This document shows positions 1 to 6,979 of a stretch of DNA of 12,297 bases, one piece after another. The notes beneath the pieces are model-generated. The model did no database searches. It worked only from the letters and a program-made list of their open reading frames with translations, and was not told the origin of the DNA. The DNA lies in assembly GCA_017400025.1 (NCBI GenBank), contig JAFQAF010000183.1:1-12297 (forward strand). The letters are read 5' to 3'. The translations under genes were made by a program, and so were the position numbers. Numbering within the stretch: the stretch's first letter is position 1; every line of letters starts with the position of its first letter. The DNA is from Oscillospiraceae bacterium (GTDB taxonomy: Bacteria; Bacillota_A; Clostridia; Oscillospirales; Ruminococcaceae).

Positions 1-1
1 C

Positions 2-250
2 AACACTCTGCCTAAAGAGAGAATGGCTGTTGAGGTTGACCTGTCCCGAGTGAAAAACGTTGTATGGAACAGCACAGTTAAGTCTCTGGAATTTGCCGGA
101 GATATCAACGTGACATTCTATACAGACTATAAAAACGATGTAAGAGGCCGAGAAAATGTTGCAGACAATTTTGTAATATATGATTATTTCAAACCAAGCC
201 TGAAAGCAACACTTGAGGACAAAGGTATAAAAATTACTGAAAAGAGGTAA
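2..250 (+). CDS. C-terminal fragment of an unrecognised protein (5' end outside window)
   Basis: The reading frame is open from the first bases of the window through a TAA stop at 248-250. An internal ATG lies at 23, but no convincing ribosome binding site stands at a proper distance before it, and the frame stays open upstream. I therefore read this as the last 82 or so residues of a longer protein. The visible part is soluble and mixed in charge, with alternating hydrophobic residues suggesting beta strands (for example VEVDLSRVKNVVW and DINVTFYTD) and a charged C-terminus (GIKITEKR). I see no membrane segment and recognise no family. It ends 6 bases before the TPR gene, whose AGAGG ribosome binding site lies inside this gene's last codons, so the two are almost certainly co-transcribed. 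Its neighbours suggest, without proof, a type VII secretion locus. Confidence 0.6.
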   Translation, partial: NTLPKERMAVEVDLSRVKNVVWNSTVKSLEFAGDINVTFYTDYKNDVRGRENVADNFVIYDYFKPSLKATLEDKGIKITEKR

Positions 251-256
251 GCTGTT

Positions 257-1540
257 ATGAACAACGAAATTTTTAATGATTATATATCACAGGGCGAATC
301 ACTGATGGCTGCCCATAATTATGAAGCTGCCAAAGAGGCTTTTCAGAAAGCTCTGAAAGAAGACAACAGATCGTTTGAAGCATATATGCATCTGGGCAAC
401 GCTCTTGCAAGCCTTGAAAAATATGATGATGCAATTACCGCTTTTAAAAATGCATTACTTATCGATGAAAATTCAAAAGAAGCACTGTTTTCTATTGGCA
501 ATGTGTATTTCCTTATGAACAATATGCTGAAAGCAGTGGAATATTTCCTAAAGGCAGAAAGTGCAGGTATGACAGATGCTATTCTCTATCATATGCTTTC
601 CGGCATTTTCATGAATGCAGATGATACTGTTCAGGCTATGAGATACCTGAACAAAGCCATTGCTGCAGCACCTCTGAACGGAGAATTGAGACTTTACAAA
701 ATACAGCTTCAGTTGTCAGAAGGGAACTTTGCGGCAGCTCTGGAAGAACTGGATGAAATGCAGAAAATTCTGCCGGATGCTTTTGCACTTTATAGCCTTA
801 AAACAGAAATTTACAGCGGTATGAATGATTATGAAAAGGCTCTCCAGGCTGCAGAGGAAGGCTGTGCACGCTTCCCGAAAGATGCAAATCTTGCTCTTAA
901 CAAGCTGGCCTTGCTCGTAAATATGGCAGAGGACGAAAAGGCTGTGCAGTTTGCTGAAGAGATGAAAGAAAACGGCCTGTATGAACAGGCGATGAAAAAT
1001 GCATCAATGCAGGAATCTGCTGTATACATAAGAAAAGGTGATACAGACAAAGCAAAAGAGATTCTGCTGTCTGCACTTGAAAAGACAGGCGATGATGCAG
1101 ATCTGCTGTATGTATTGGTTGACCTGTTCAGTGTTACAGAACAGCACGAAAAGGTTATAGAATATTCAGACAGACTTATTGCGGTAAAACCATCAGCTTT
1201 CCATGATGTTACTGCACGCTTTTTCCGCTCAAATTCCATAGATAAAATGGGAAAAACTGAAGAAGCTAAAGAAGAATATAGAAAACTGACAAAGTATCTG
1301 AGAAGAGTAACTGTAGAATACAATCTTTACGAAGCATATATCTACAGACTGCTCTGTCACACACGCCTTGGCGAATATGATAAAGCGTTGGAACTGGCAG
1401 ACTATCTGGAAGCAAGATATCCTGAAAGGGCTGATTCACATACATTCAGATATTTTATCTATACAGAAAGTGGAGAAAAAGAAAAAGCACGGGCTGAAAA
1501 AGCGAAAGCTGCAGAAATCAATCCGAATGTAAGACTGTGA
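257..1540 (+). CDS. Tetratricopeptide (TPR) repeat protein, probably a cytoplasmic scaffold or chaperone
   Basis: The 427-residue protein consists almost wholly of helical TPR-type repeats. Clear units include YEAAKEAFQKALKEDNRSFE near residues 22-41, then the next with EKYDDAITAFKNALLIDENS, and later ones around NDYEKALQAAEEG, TDKAKEILLSALEK and GEYDKALELADYLEARYPE. I count roughly ten repeats, some degenerate. There is no signal peptide or membrane segment, so it should act in the cytosol by binding protein partners. The start at 257 is supported by AGAGG at 243-247. It is followed after 8 bases by the divergent WXG-like gene, whose ribosome binding site overlaps this gene's stop codon, pointing to one transcript and possibly translational coupling. 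TPR proteins occur in clostridial loci with WXG100 genes, so a role in handling type VII substrates is plausible. This is inference, because TPR domains alone do not reveal the partner. Confidence 0.88.
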   Translation: MNNEIFNDYISQGESLMAAHNYEAAKEAFQKALKEDNRSFEAYMHLGNALASLEKYDDAITAFKNALLIDENSKEALFSIGNVYFLMNNMLKAVEYFLKAESAGMTDAILYHMLSGIFMNADDTVQAMRYLNKAIAAAPLNGELRLYKIQLQLSEGNFAAALEELDEMQKILPDAFALYSLKTEIYSGMNDYEKALQAAEEGCARFPKDANLALNKLALLVNMAEDEKAVQFAEEMKENGLYEQAMKNASMQESAVYIRKGDTDKAKEILLSALEKTGDDADLLYVLVDLFSVTEQHEKVIEYSDRLIAVKPSAFHDVTARFFRSNSIDKMGKTEEAKEEYRKLTKYLRRVTVEYNLYEAYIYRLLCHTRLGEYDKALELADYLEARYPERADSHTFRYFIYTESGEKEKARAEKAKAAEINPNVRL

Positions 1541-1548
1541 GGTAAAAA

Positions 1549-1869
1549 ATGTTTGGAAAACCTAAAAATCTGAAATATAATCTGGACCGGTTAAAAACTA
1601 TGAGAGAAAAGGTGTCTAAATGTAAGACAGAACTTGAAGAAGCCAAGGAGAACCTGGTACAGTCTATGGCAGATCTGGAGGCCAAATGGGCAACACCTGC
1701 CGGAAAAATATATATAGAAAAGATAAAAGGCGAAGGCAGTGGTATGTCATGGGCTTACCAGGCATCAGTATGCGCAATAGCTTTGGAAGAGCTGGAGGCT
1801 CTTATAAAAATAGCAGAAGATAACTATAAGCTTGTTACAGACGAAGTTGAAAAGCTGAGCCTGGAATAA
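1549..1869 (+). CDS. Divergent WXG100-like small helical hairpin protein
   Basis: A 106-residue protein with two long amphipathic helices (about residues 10-46 and 53-103) joined by a short turn, the layout of ESAT-6/WXG100 proteins. In the turn the usual W-x-G is replaced by W47-A-T-P-A-G52, so Trp and Gly are present but spaced five apart. A stretch with GEGSGMSW near residues 61-68 adds a glycine-rich break not seen in the canonical neighbour. No signal peptide is present, as expected for type VII substrates. The start at 1549 has a TGAGGT ribosome binding site overlapping the TPR gene's stop codon. The canonical WXG100 gene follows 63 bases later, so the two could form a heterodimer like EsxA-EsxB, though this is inference. 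Alternatively it could be a type VII accessory or adaptor protein. The fold assignment rests on helix pattern and motif position only. Confidence 0.6.
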   Translation: MFGKPKNLKYNLDRLKTMREKVSKCKTELEEAKENLVQSMADLEAKWATPAGKIYIEKIKGEGSGMSWAYQASVCAIALEELEALIKIAEDNYKLVTDEVEKLSLE

Positions 1870-1879
1870 TTACAGTTGC

Positions 1880-1900
1880 AAAATCACTTAATGTGATTTT
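1880..1900 (+). other. Perfect inverted repeat between the two WXG-type genes
   Basis: Arms AAAATCAC (1880-1887) and GTGATTTT (1893-1900) enclose a 5-base loop. The stem is short and AT-rich and no run of T follows outside the stem, so it is a weak terminator at best. It could be an attenuator, a processing site that sets separate levels for the two genes, or a DNA-binding site. Confidence 0.4.
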
Positions 1901-1932
1901 ACATACATAAATATATGAAAGGAGAAAAAATA

Positions 1933-2217
1933 ATGGCAATTCGTGTTGAAAGAGAAGGTATTGAAGCTTGTATTGCAAAAATCAATGCTGCAATTGAAGA
2001 ACTGAACAGCGCTGCTGGTGAAGTAGAAAAAACAATGGGCGATCTTCCTACATACTGGGAAGGTGCTGCATATGATAAAGCACGCCGGACATATGAAGCT
2101 GACTATCAGAAACTTCTGACAGTTACAATTCCGGAAGCAGTAGAAGGTTTCAGAGATTACATCAATACATGTAAAGAAAAAATCATCGAAATTGACAATA
2201 TGCTGGCTAACGGCTGA
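1933..2217 (+). CDS. WXG100 family type VII secretion substrate (EsxA-like)
   Basis: A 94-residue protein of the WXG100/ESAT-6 size, made of two helices around a central turn with W42-E43-G44 (PTYWEGAAYDKARRTYE), the signature motif of the family. Such proteins form helical-hairpin dimers and are exported unfolded-signal-free by the EssC/FtsK-type ATPase of type VII systems. I chose ATG 1933 rather than the in-frame ATG at 1915, because AAAGGAG at 1918-1924 lies 8 bases before 1933 and would fall inside the coding sequence if 1915 were used. A strong intrinsic terminator follows 19 bases after the stop, so this is the last gene of the upstream transcript or is expressed in excess of the next gene. 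The secretion ATPase itself is not in the window, so the locus is only partly seen. Confidence 0.88.
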   Translation: MAIRVEREGIEACIAKINAAIEELNSAAGEVEKTMGDLPTYWEGAAYDKARRTYEADYQKLLTVTIPEAVEGFRDYINTCKEKIIEIDNMLANG

Positions 2218-2221
2218 TAAT
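2192..2221 (+). promoter_or_regulatory. Possible promoter in the end of the WXG100 gene
   Basis: TTGACA at 2192-2197 and GATAAT at 2216-2221 are separated by 18 bases and overlap the last codons and stop of the WXG100 gene. A transcript from here would begin near 2228 and run at once into the 2237-2269 hairpin before reaching the membrane-protein gene. The match is good, but it lies in coding sequence and may be chance. Confidence 0.35.
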
Positions 2222-2236
2222 AATGTCAACAAAGTG

Positions 2237-2269
2237 CGATTGCCGGTACTTACATCGGCAATCGTTTTT
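2237..2269 (+). terminator. Intrinsic terminator after the WXG100 gene
   Basis: A perfect 9-base stem, CGATTGCCG (2237-2245) with CGGCAATCG (2256-2264), can be extended by two further pairs (one a wobble) over a short loop. It is followed directly by TTTTT (2265-2269). The ribosome binding site of the next gene begins only about 12 bases after the stem, so any expression of that gene from the upstream promoter requires read-through. Confidence 0.85.
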
Positions 2270-2284
2270 GTGTACGGAGGATTT

Positions 2285-2794
2285 ATGAAAAGGGAATTTT
2301 TAGTAAAGGTTGATGTAAAAAACGACAAAAAATATAACAGAAACAGAAAATTAACAGAGTTGCTTTTAATAGTTACAATATTGATTCTTATTGTATGCTT
2401 TCTCACAAAAGACTACAGCAGTATGTTTCCAATAATCGTGCCAGCCCTGTATCTTGCGAGCCATCATAAAAAAACAGATAATGAATATTATATTAAAGAG
2501 AGTGTACTTAGCATTGATCATGCACCTTTGTCGATGGAACTGTCTCTTTCAGAATCAATAGATGATATGCTATATTCAGTAAGATACTTACCTGCGGAAA
2601 ATACAGATATAGCATTGAGTTATCTGAAAGAAGAAAATAGGCTTGTAATGATATTGAAAGGTGAAAAACAGGTACTTGATAATGGTCAGATAGTACAGTG
2701 CATATCTGGAAACCATCAAATACGGATGTATATACCGATGAATGCAGCCAAACAGATTTCTGCAATTTTATTTACAGAATTGAAAATCATGTAA
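2285..2794 (+). CDS. Small membrane protein with two N-terminal helices and a soluble C-terminal domain
   Basis: A 169-residue protein that I do not recognise. A basic N-terminus (residues 1-22, rich in Lys and Arg) precedes a strongly hydrophobic helix at about 23-40 and a second at about 46-59, followed by a basic HHKK stretch. The two helices form a hairpin with both ends most likely in the cytosol by the positive-inside rule. Residues 60-169 form a soluble, probably beta-rich domain with alternating hydrophobic residues. The start at 2285 is chosen over the in-frame ATG at 2192 because GGAGG at 2276-2280 is correctly placed, and the earlier start would overlap the WXG100 gene and read through the terminator. 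The composition is AT-rich. Its place after a WXG100 gene suggests a type VII accessory protein, but that is inference only. Confidence 0.75.
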   Translation: MKREFLVKVDVKNDKKYNRNRKLTELLLIVTILILIVCFLTKDYSSMFPIIVPALYLASHHKKTDNEYYIKESVLSIDHAPLSMELSLSESIDDMLYSVRYLPAENTDIALSYLKEENRLVMILKGEKQVLDNGQIVQCISGNHQIRMYIPMNAAKQISAILFTELKIM

Positions 2795-2797
2795 ATA

Positions 2798-2826
2798 TTG
2801 ATTAAAGCAAAATATAAGATTATAAT
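2798..2826 (+). promoter_or_regulatory. Probable sigma-A promoter for the fliB-like gene
   Basis: TTGATT (2798-2803) and a perfect TATAAT (2821-2826) are separated by exactly 17 bases, starting just after the stop of the preceding gene. Transcription should begin near 2833. The ribosome binding site CGGAG (2842-2846) lies 7 bases before the ATG at 2854. Confidence 0.7.
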
Positions 2827-2853
2827 TTAGGTATCAATTGACGGAGAAAACAT

Positions 2854-3801
2854 ATGAAAACAGTTGTACCAGATTATTACAAAGACTTCAGATGCCTGGC
2901 CGGGGAGTGCACACACAGCTGCTGCATCGGCTGGGAGATAGATATAGATGATGAAACACTGGCCTATTACAAAACAGTGGAAGGGCCTTTTGCCCAGAGA
3001 CTGGCAGAGGGTATATCCCGTGAAGGGGGCACAGCCCATTTCTGTATGGACAGCCGGGGCCGCTGTGCCTTTCTCAATGAAAAGGGGCTGTGTGAGATAA
3101 TGCTGAACCTGGGCTTTGACAAGGTGAGCCAGATATGTGATGACCATCCACGTTTCCGCAATTTTTATTCAGACCGCACGGAAACCGGTCTTGGCCTTTC
3201 CTGCGAAGCCGTGGCACAGATGCTGATAAACAGAAAAGAGAAAACAGTCCTTGTCACAGAAGAGGACGATGAAGAATGGCTGTGGCCCGAAGAATGGGAT
3301 TTCCTTGAGTTACGTGATGAAATATTTGCCCGGCTGCAGGACAGATCTGCCCCGGTGGAAAAACGCGCTGAAAAAATGCTGCAGCTTTGCGGTGCACCGG
3401 CCGTAAAATGCAGCCCTCACATGCTGGCAGATTTTTTTATGACACTGGAAAAGCTGGAGGATGAAAGGGATACCCTGCTGGAAATGGTAAAAAATACACC
3501 TGAAAACCGGCTGGTTATTCCAAAGGAGGGCTGGCTGGAAACAGCCTTTGAACAGCTGCTGGTGTATTTTGCTTTCCGACATCTGGCAGACAGCCTTGAT
3601 GACGGCAGACTGCCGCAGCGTGGCCGGTTCTGTGTTCTGTCGGCATTGATGATTTATCTTATGGCGGCGGCCCGGCTTTATCGCCAAGGCAGCCTGACAC
3701 CGGACATACTGTGTGACATTGCCCGCATATATTCCGCGGAGATAGAATACTCAACAGAAAATATTGAAATAATCCTGGAGTGGATTGAAAAACAAAAGTA
3801 A
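2854..3801 (+). CDS. fliB: Flagellin lysine-N-methylase family protein (FliB-like), cysteine-cluster protein
   Basis: The 315-residue protein matches the FliB family: an N-terminal P-x-Y-Y-x-x-F-x-C motif, the C14-x4-C19-x3-C23-C24-I-G-W cluster, then F63-x7-C71-A-F-L-N-E-x-G-L-C80, C95-D-D-H-P-R, and a late C117-E. The repeated cysteines form the conserved cluster of this family. FliB in Salmonella methylates surface lysines of flagellin. The C-terminal half (about 140-315) is helical and less conserved. It is somewhat short for the family, but no frameshift is visible. It stands alone between its own promoter and a hairpin terminator. There is no flagellin or other flagellar gene in the window, so the substrate cannot be deduced; homologues are common in clostridia, including apparently outside flagellar loci. 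The family assignment is strong; the exact substrate is uncertain. Its codons are richer in G and C than those of the preceding membrane-protein gene. Confidence 0.82.
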   Translation: MKTVVPDYYKDFRCLAGECTHSCCIGWEIDIDDETLAYYKTVEGPFAQRLAEGISREGGTAHFCMDSRGRCAFLNEKGLCEIMLNLGFDKVSQICDDHPRFRNFYSDRTETGLGLSCEAVAQMLINRKEKTVLVTEEDDEEWLWPEEWDFLELRDEIFARLQDRSAPVEKRAEKMLQLCGAPAVKCSPHMLADFFMTLEKLEDERDTLLEMVKNTPENRLVIPKEGWLETAFEQLLVYFAFRHLADSLDDGRLPQRGRFCVLSALMIYLMAAARLYRQGSLTPDILCDIARIYSAEIEYSTENIEIILEWIEKQK

Positions 3802-3808
3802 AAATATA

Positions 3809-3839
3809 AAACCGGCCTGTAATTTTTGAAGGCCGGTTT
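3809..3839 (+). terminator. Hairpin terminator after the fliB-like gene
   Basis: Arms AAACCGGCCT (3809-3818) and AGGCCGGTTT (3830-3839) form a perfect 10-base GC-rich stem over an 11-base loop, 7 bases after the stop codon. The T-run after the stem is interrupted (TTTCTGATTT), so termination may be incomplete. The A-rich left flank would also allow partial function on the opposite strand. Confidence 0.7.
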
Positions 3840-3894
3840 CTGATTTATATGCATTATGCTAAAAATGCGGATAAGTTTTTTTGGCTTTTATCGG

Positions 3895-3923
3895 TTGACT
3901 ATAATAAGTAAATATATTAAAAT
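3895..3923 (+). promoter_or_regulatory. Probable sigma-A promoter of the DUF6273-vWA-MoxR operon
   Basis: TTGACT (3895-3900) and TAAAAT (3918-3923) are separated by exactly 17 bases in an AT-rich stretch after the preceding terminator. The expected start is near 3930, giving an untranslated leader of about 40 bases with AGAGG at 3957-3961, 7 bases before the ATG at 3969. No other convincing promoter is visible before any of the four downstream genes, so this one probably drives all five. Confidence 0.7.
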
Positions 3924-3968
3924 TATGATTGAATTATTATGTAAAAATATACAGGCAGAGGTTCAGAA

Positions 3969-4967
3969 ATGGCAAAAACTCTAATAAACTACTACGATGA
4001 AGCCAAAGAATTTATGAGAATGGAAGACTGTGCAGAAAAGACAGAACTGGCGGTCTCCCGTCTGGAAAATCCATACAGCCTTACAGATGAAAACTGGGCT
4101 ATGTACCAGGACTGGCTGCAGAAAACAGGCCCTAAAACAGTGGCTGAATTTACCGATAAAAACAGGCTGACAATGTTTCCGCTGCTTGTGAAATATAAAG
4201 TTATCCGCAAGGCAAACGTAAACAAAATGGTGGATTATGCACAGGAAAAAAGAAAGATGGACATACTGTCCTATCTGCTGAATGTAAGCAATGACCTGCG
4301 CAATCACCCGAAAGCCCTTGATATAGCACCAAAATTCACACCGGGCAAGACTGAAAACAATGCTGTTCAGCAGCTGCCTTCAGAGAAAGCAAAGGCAGGG
4401 GATATAGTATGGCTGGGCATAAAGCCTATGCCATGGCTGGTTATGGAAAACAGGGACGGCCGTCTTATGCTTATTTCCAAATATGCCTTTGACTGCCAGG
4501 CTTACCACAACACTTTCTACAGAAGAAAGTGGGAGGAATGTTCCCTTTCCAAATGGCTGGACGATGAATATTTTACATATTATTTTTCCGAAGAGGAGAA
4601 AGACAGAATCAGGAAAGTGTATCTGGATGAGAAAGACCGGATAAGCCACACTGCTGTGGAAGGGGCAAAGCCAATCAGATTTTTTGCCCTCAGTGTGGAT
4701 GAGGCAAAAAAATATTTCAGAACAGAAGAGGAAAGAAGGGCAAGGGTTACAATTGTCGGCAGAAGAAAAATCCTCTGGCAGCATTTTGATGTGTATGCCC
4801 ACTGGTGGCTGCGCACAGAAAGCCTGGATGTAAACCGGGCCGGTGCCACACATGTGCTGGAAAACGGAGATATCAAACTGTATGGCGGCACTATTATGTC
4901 AAACGGCTATGATGAATTTTATGACCATTACGGCGTACGCCCTGCAATGTACCTTACAACGAAGTAA
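3969..4967 (+). CDS. DUF6273-like domain protein, paralogue 1 of 3
   Basis: A 332-residue protein with no signal peptide or membrane segment. Residues about 1-115 form a helical half containing SRLENP (30-35), MYQD (45-48) and an ankyrin-like helix pair PLLVKYKVIRKANVNKMVDY plus EKRKMDILSYLL (71-104). A TPGK motif (124-127) and a polar linker lead to a C-terminal half (about 143-330) that resembles DUF6273: AGDIVWLG, PMPWLVMEN, LISKYAFDC, W188-x2-C191, the LS-x-DEA-x-KYF segment, WWLR (279-282), a glycine-rich variable stretch and VRPAMYL (323-329). DUF6273 has no known catalytic activity; its layout of Trp-rich strands recalls sulfatase-modifying or C-type-lectin-like folds, but I cannot confirm this. 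This copy has the longest loop between WWLR and VRPA (40 residues). It is the first gene of the operon and ends 3 bases before paralogue 2. Confidence 0.8.
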   Translation: MAKTLINYYDEAKEFMRMEDCAEKTELAVSRLENPYSLTDENWAMYQDWLQKTGPKTVAEFTDKNRLTMFPLLVKYKVIRKANVNKMVDYAQEKRKMDILSYLLNVSNDLRNHPKALDIAPKFTPGKTENNAVQQLPSEKAKAGDIVWLGIKPMPWLVMENRDGRLMLISKYAFDCQAYHNTFYRRKWEECSLSKWLDDEYFTYYFSEEEKDRIRKVYLDEKDRISHTAVEGAKPIRFFALSVDEAKKYFRTEEERRARVTIVGRRKILWQHFDVYAHWWLRTESLDVNRAGATHVLENGDIKLYGGTIMSNGYDEFYDHYGVRPAMYLTTK

Positions 4968-4970
4968 AAA

Positions 4971-5948
4971 ATGAAAAAGATTATATATTTTGACGAAGAG
5001 CGTGATTTTCCGCGCCTGGACAACTGTGTGGAAAAGGTGGAAATAGCGATTTCCCGCCTGGAAAACCCTTACGGGCTTGATGATGAAAAAATACTGATGT
5101 ATCAGGATTACCTTTTCAACCAGGCACCAAAAATTGCACAGGAGTTCATAGACCTGAATAAACTGACACTTTTTCCCCTGCTGGTAAAATACCGCGTTAT
5201 CAAAAAGACAAATGTGGTAAAGCTGACTGACTATGCAAGGGAGAAAAAGAAAAACGATATCCTTTTTTATCTTATGGAGGCAGGCCACCTGCTGAAAACA
5301 AATTCAAAAACACTGGAAGTGGCAAAAAAGCACACTCCGGGTAAAACCCCTCTGCCCCCGGAGGAAAACAGCTATAATTTTTCCAGTGCAAAACCGGGCG
5401 ACATTGTCTGGTTCGGTCAGACACCTATGCCCTGGAAAGTGCTGGAAAACAGGGATAAAAGGCTGCTGCTTATATCCGAATATGTTCTTGACTGTATGCC
5501 TATAGAGGATTTTTTCCGTGGCCACAGTGAATGGCGCACCTGTTCCATACGCCGCAGGCTGAACCGGGAATACATAGACGGCCTGCTGACTGAAAAGGAA
5601 AAGGCAATGACTGTTCCGGTGTATATCGGCTGGGACGATACACTTTCCTTTGATAACCCCAAAGACCTTTCCGAAGACAGGTTTTTCTATCTCAGCGTAA
5701 AAGAGGCACAGCGATACTTCCGCACAGAGCGCGACAGAATGGCGCCTGTTACAAAATATGCCATCCGCAGTATGCTGTGGACTGTTTTTGATAAATTTGC
5801 CCACTGGTGGCTGCGTTCCCCCGGAAAGCAGGATGTGGATATATATTATGTGCGTGACGGCGTTATTATGAGTGAAAACAGCACTGTTCAGGGCAGCTAT
5901 TTTGAACACTTCGGTGTGCGCCCTGCCGTTTATATTGCATTGGAGTAA
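4971..5948 (+). CDS. DUF6273-like domain protein, paralogue 2 of 3
   Basis: A 325-residue paralogue of both neighbours with the same two-part design: helical N-terminal half with SRLENP (28-33), MYQD (43-46), FPLLVKYRVIKK (68-79) and EKKKNDILFYLM (91-102), TPGK at 122-125, then a DUF6273-like half with PGDIVWFG (142-149), PMPWKVLEN (152-160), W188-x2-C191, YFRTERDRMAPVT (249-261), WWLRSPG (279-285) and GVRPAVYI (315-322). The WWLRSPG form is closest to the usual DUF6273 signature. No good ribosome binding site precedes the ATG, which lies only 3 bases after the stop of paralogue 1, so it is probably translated by coupling to that gene. It is predicted to be cytosolic. Conserved positions cluster in the core, and the loop before VRPA is seven residues shorter than in paralogue 1. 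Its function is unknown; the vWA-MoxR pair downstream suggests it is a client or partner. Confidence 0.78.
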   Translation: MKKIIYFDEERDFPRLDNCVEKVEIAISRLENPYGLDDEKILMYQDYLFNQAPKIAQEFIDLNKLTLFPLLVKYRVIKKTNVVKLTDYAREKKKNDILFYLMEAGHLLKTNSKTLEVAKKHTPGKTPLPPEENSYNFSSAKPGDIVWFGQTPMPWKVLENRDKRLLLISEYVLDCMPIEDFFRGHSEWRTCSIRRRLNREYIDGLLTEKEKAMTVPVYIGWDDTLSFDNPKDLSEDRFFYLSVKEAQRYFRTERDRMAPVTKYAIRSMLWTVFDKFAHWWLRSPGKQDVDIYYVRDGVIMSENSTVQGSYFEHFGVRPAVYIALE

Positions 5949-5950
5949 AA

Positions 5951-6946
5951 ATGAGCATTATCAGCTATTACGATGAAATAAAGGATTTCAACCGACTGGA
6001 CGACTGTACGGAAAAGATGGAAATAGCTCTTTCCCGTCTGGAAAATCCTGCCGGTCTCACCGAAGAAAAAATGCTGATGTATCAGGATTATTTCTCCGGG
6101 GACAGGCACAATACAGTTTTACAGTTTATAGATATGAACAGGCTGGCGGTATTGCCTCTGCTTGTGAAATACAGAGTCATAAGGAAGGGAAACGTACTTA
6201 AATTTATCGAGTACGCCCGTGAAAAAAGAAAGCTGGATATAATGTCCTATCTGATGGACGTGGGCAATCAGTTCAGGACAAAACCCGGCAGCATGGGAGT
6301 TTTCAAAAAATATACGCCGGGCAAATCTGCACTGCCGCAGCGGCAGCGGCCGGATTACACCCACACCAGTGCAGGGGATATTGTGTGGCTGGGCAGGGTG
6401 CCTATGCCCTGGCAGGTGCTGGAAAACAAAAACGGCAGACTGCTGCTTCTTTCAAAGTATGTGCTGGACTGCCTGCCTTTTGAAGATTTTTATGACCCCT
6501 TTTATTTTTCAATGTCCTTTGACCGCACAAAATGGCCTCACTGTACACTGAAAAGACATGTGAACAGTGATTTTTACCCTTCACTACTGACTGATGAAGA
6601 AAAGGAAAGGGTTGTGCCGGTATATATTTCAGATGATGACCGGCTGACTTTTGAAGCAAGAGAGGGCCTGCAGCCGGACAGAATGTTCCTTCTGAGCAAA
6701 CCGGAAGCAGAAAAATACCTGAAGACCGAAAAAGACCGAATGGCACCTATAACAGCCTTTGCCACACGCAGTATGCTTTACAACTATTTCCGTACATACG
6801 CGTACTGGTGGCTGCGTACACCGGGGGAATTCCTGGTGGAAAAAATGTATGTTCTGGATGGCAGGATTACCAGCCGGAACAGTCTGGTGGGCGGAGACCA
6901 TTTCAATTATCTTGGGGTGCGCCCTGCCATGTATTACAGATACTGA
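5951..6946 (+). CDS. DUF6273-like domain protein, paralogue 3 of 3
   Basis: A 331-residue paralogue with SRLENP (28-33), MYQD (43-46), LPLLVKYRVIRK (68-79), EKRKLDIMSYLM (91-102) and TPGK (122-125), then a DUF6273-like half with AGDIVWLG (141-148), PMPWQVLEN (151-159), LLSKYVLDC (166-174), YLKTEKDRMAPIT (256-268), WWLRTPG (286-292) and GVRPAMYY (322-329). Compared with the other two copies it carries an insertion of about ten residues at 182-192, just before the W-x2-C motif. The start is 2 bases after the stop of paralogue 2, with GGAG (5942-5945) in that gene's last codons serving as ribosome binding site. It shares short exact DNA runs with paralogue 1, for example 17 bases at 4056-4072 and 6032-6048, as expected of duplicated genes. 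It is probably cytosolic and of unknown function. Confidence 0.78.
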   Translation: MSIISYYDEIKDFNRLDDCTEKMEIALSRLENPAGLTEEKMLMYQDYFSGDRHNTVLQFIDMNRLAVLPLLVKYRVIRKGNVLKFIEYAREKRKLDIMSYLMDVGNQFRTKPGSMGVFKKYTPGKSALPQRQRPDYTHTSAGDIVWLGRVPMPWQVLENKNGRLLLLSKYVLDCLPFEDFYDPFYFSMSFDRTKWPHCTLKRHVNSDFYPSLLTDEEKERVVPVYISDDDRLTFEAREGLQPDRMFLLSKPEAEKYLKTEKDRMAPITAFATRSMLYNYFRTYAYWWLRTPGEFLVEKMYVLDGRITSRNSLVGGDHFNYLGVRPAMYYRY

Positions 6947-6979
6947 TAAAAGATATATAAATTCGGGAAAGGAGAAATT

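Noticed and set aside
23..25. ATG 23 as a true start of the first gene
   Set aside because: The frame is open upstream to the window edge and no ribosome binding site stands at a proper distance, so the gene is more likely cut by the edge.
829..1323. Long open frame on the minus strand inside the TPR gene
   Set aside because: It is antisense to an obvious TPR coding sequence, has Ser/Phe-rich low-quality composition and no ribosome binding site.
1880..1900. Terminator between the two WXG-type genes
   Set aside because: The stem is only 8 AT-rich pairs and lacks a T-run outside the stem; it is kept as an unexplained inverted repeat instead.
1915..1932. Upstream ATG for the WXG100 gene
   Set aside because: Using it would place the AAAGGAG ribosome binding site inside the coding region and add six residues not typical of the family; ATG 1933 is better spaced.
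2192..2284. Upstream ATG for the two-helix membrane protein
   Set aside because: It would overlap the WXG100 gene and translate through the terminator; GGAGG at 2276-2280 clearly marks ATG 2285.
3969..6946. Diversity-generating retroelement targets (C-type-lectin-like C-termini with variable loops)
   Set aside because: No reverse transcriptase and no template/variable repeat pair with adenine-specific changes is visible in the window; differences among the three copies look like ordinary divergence.
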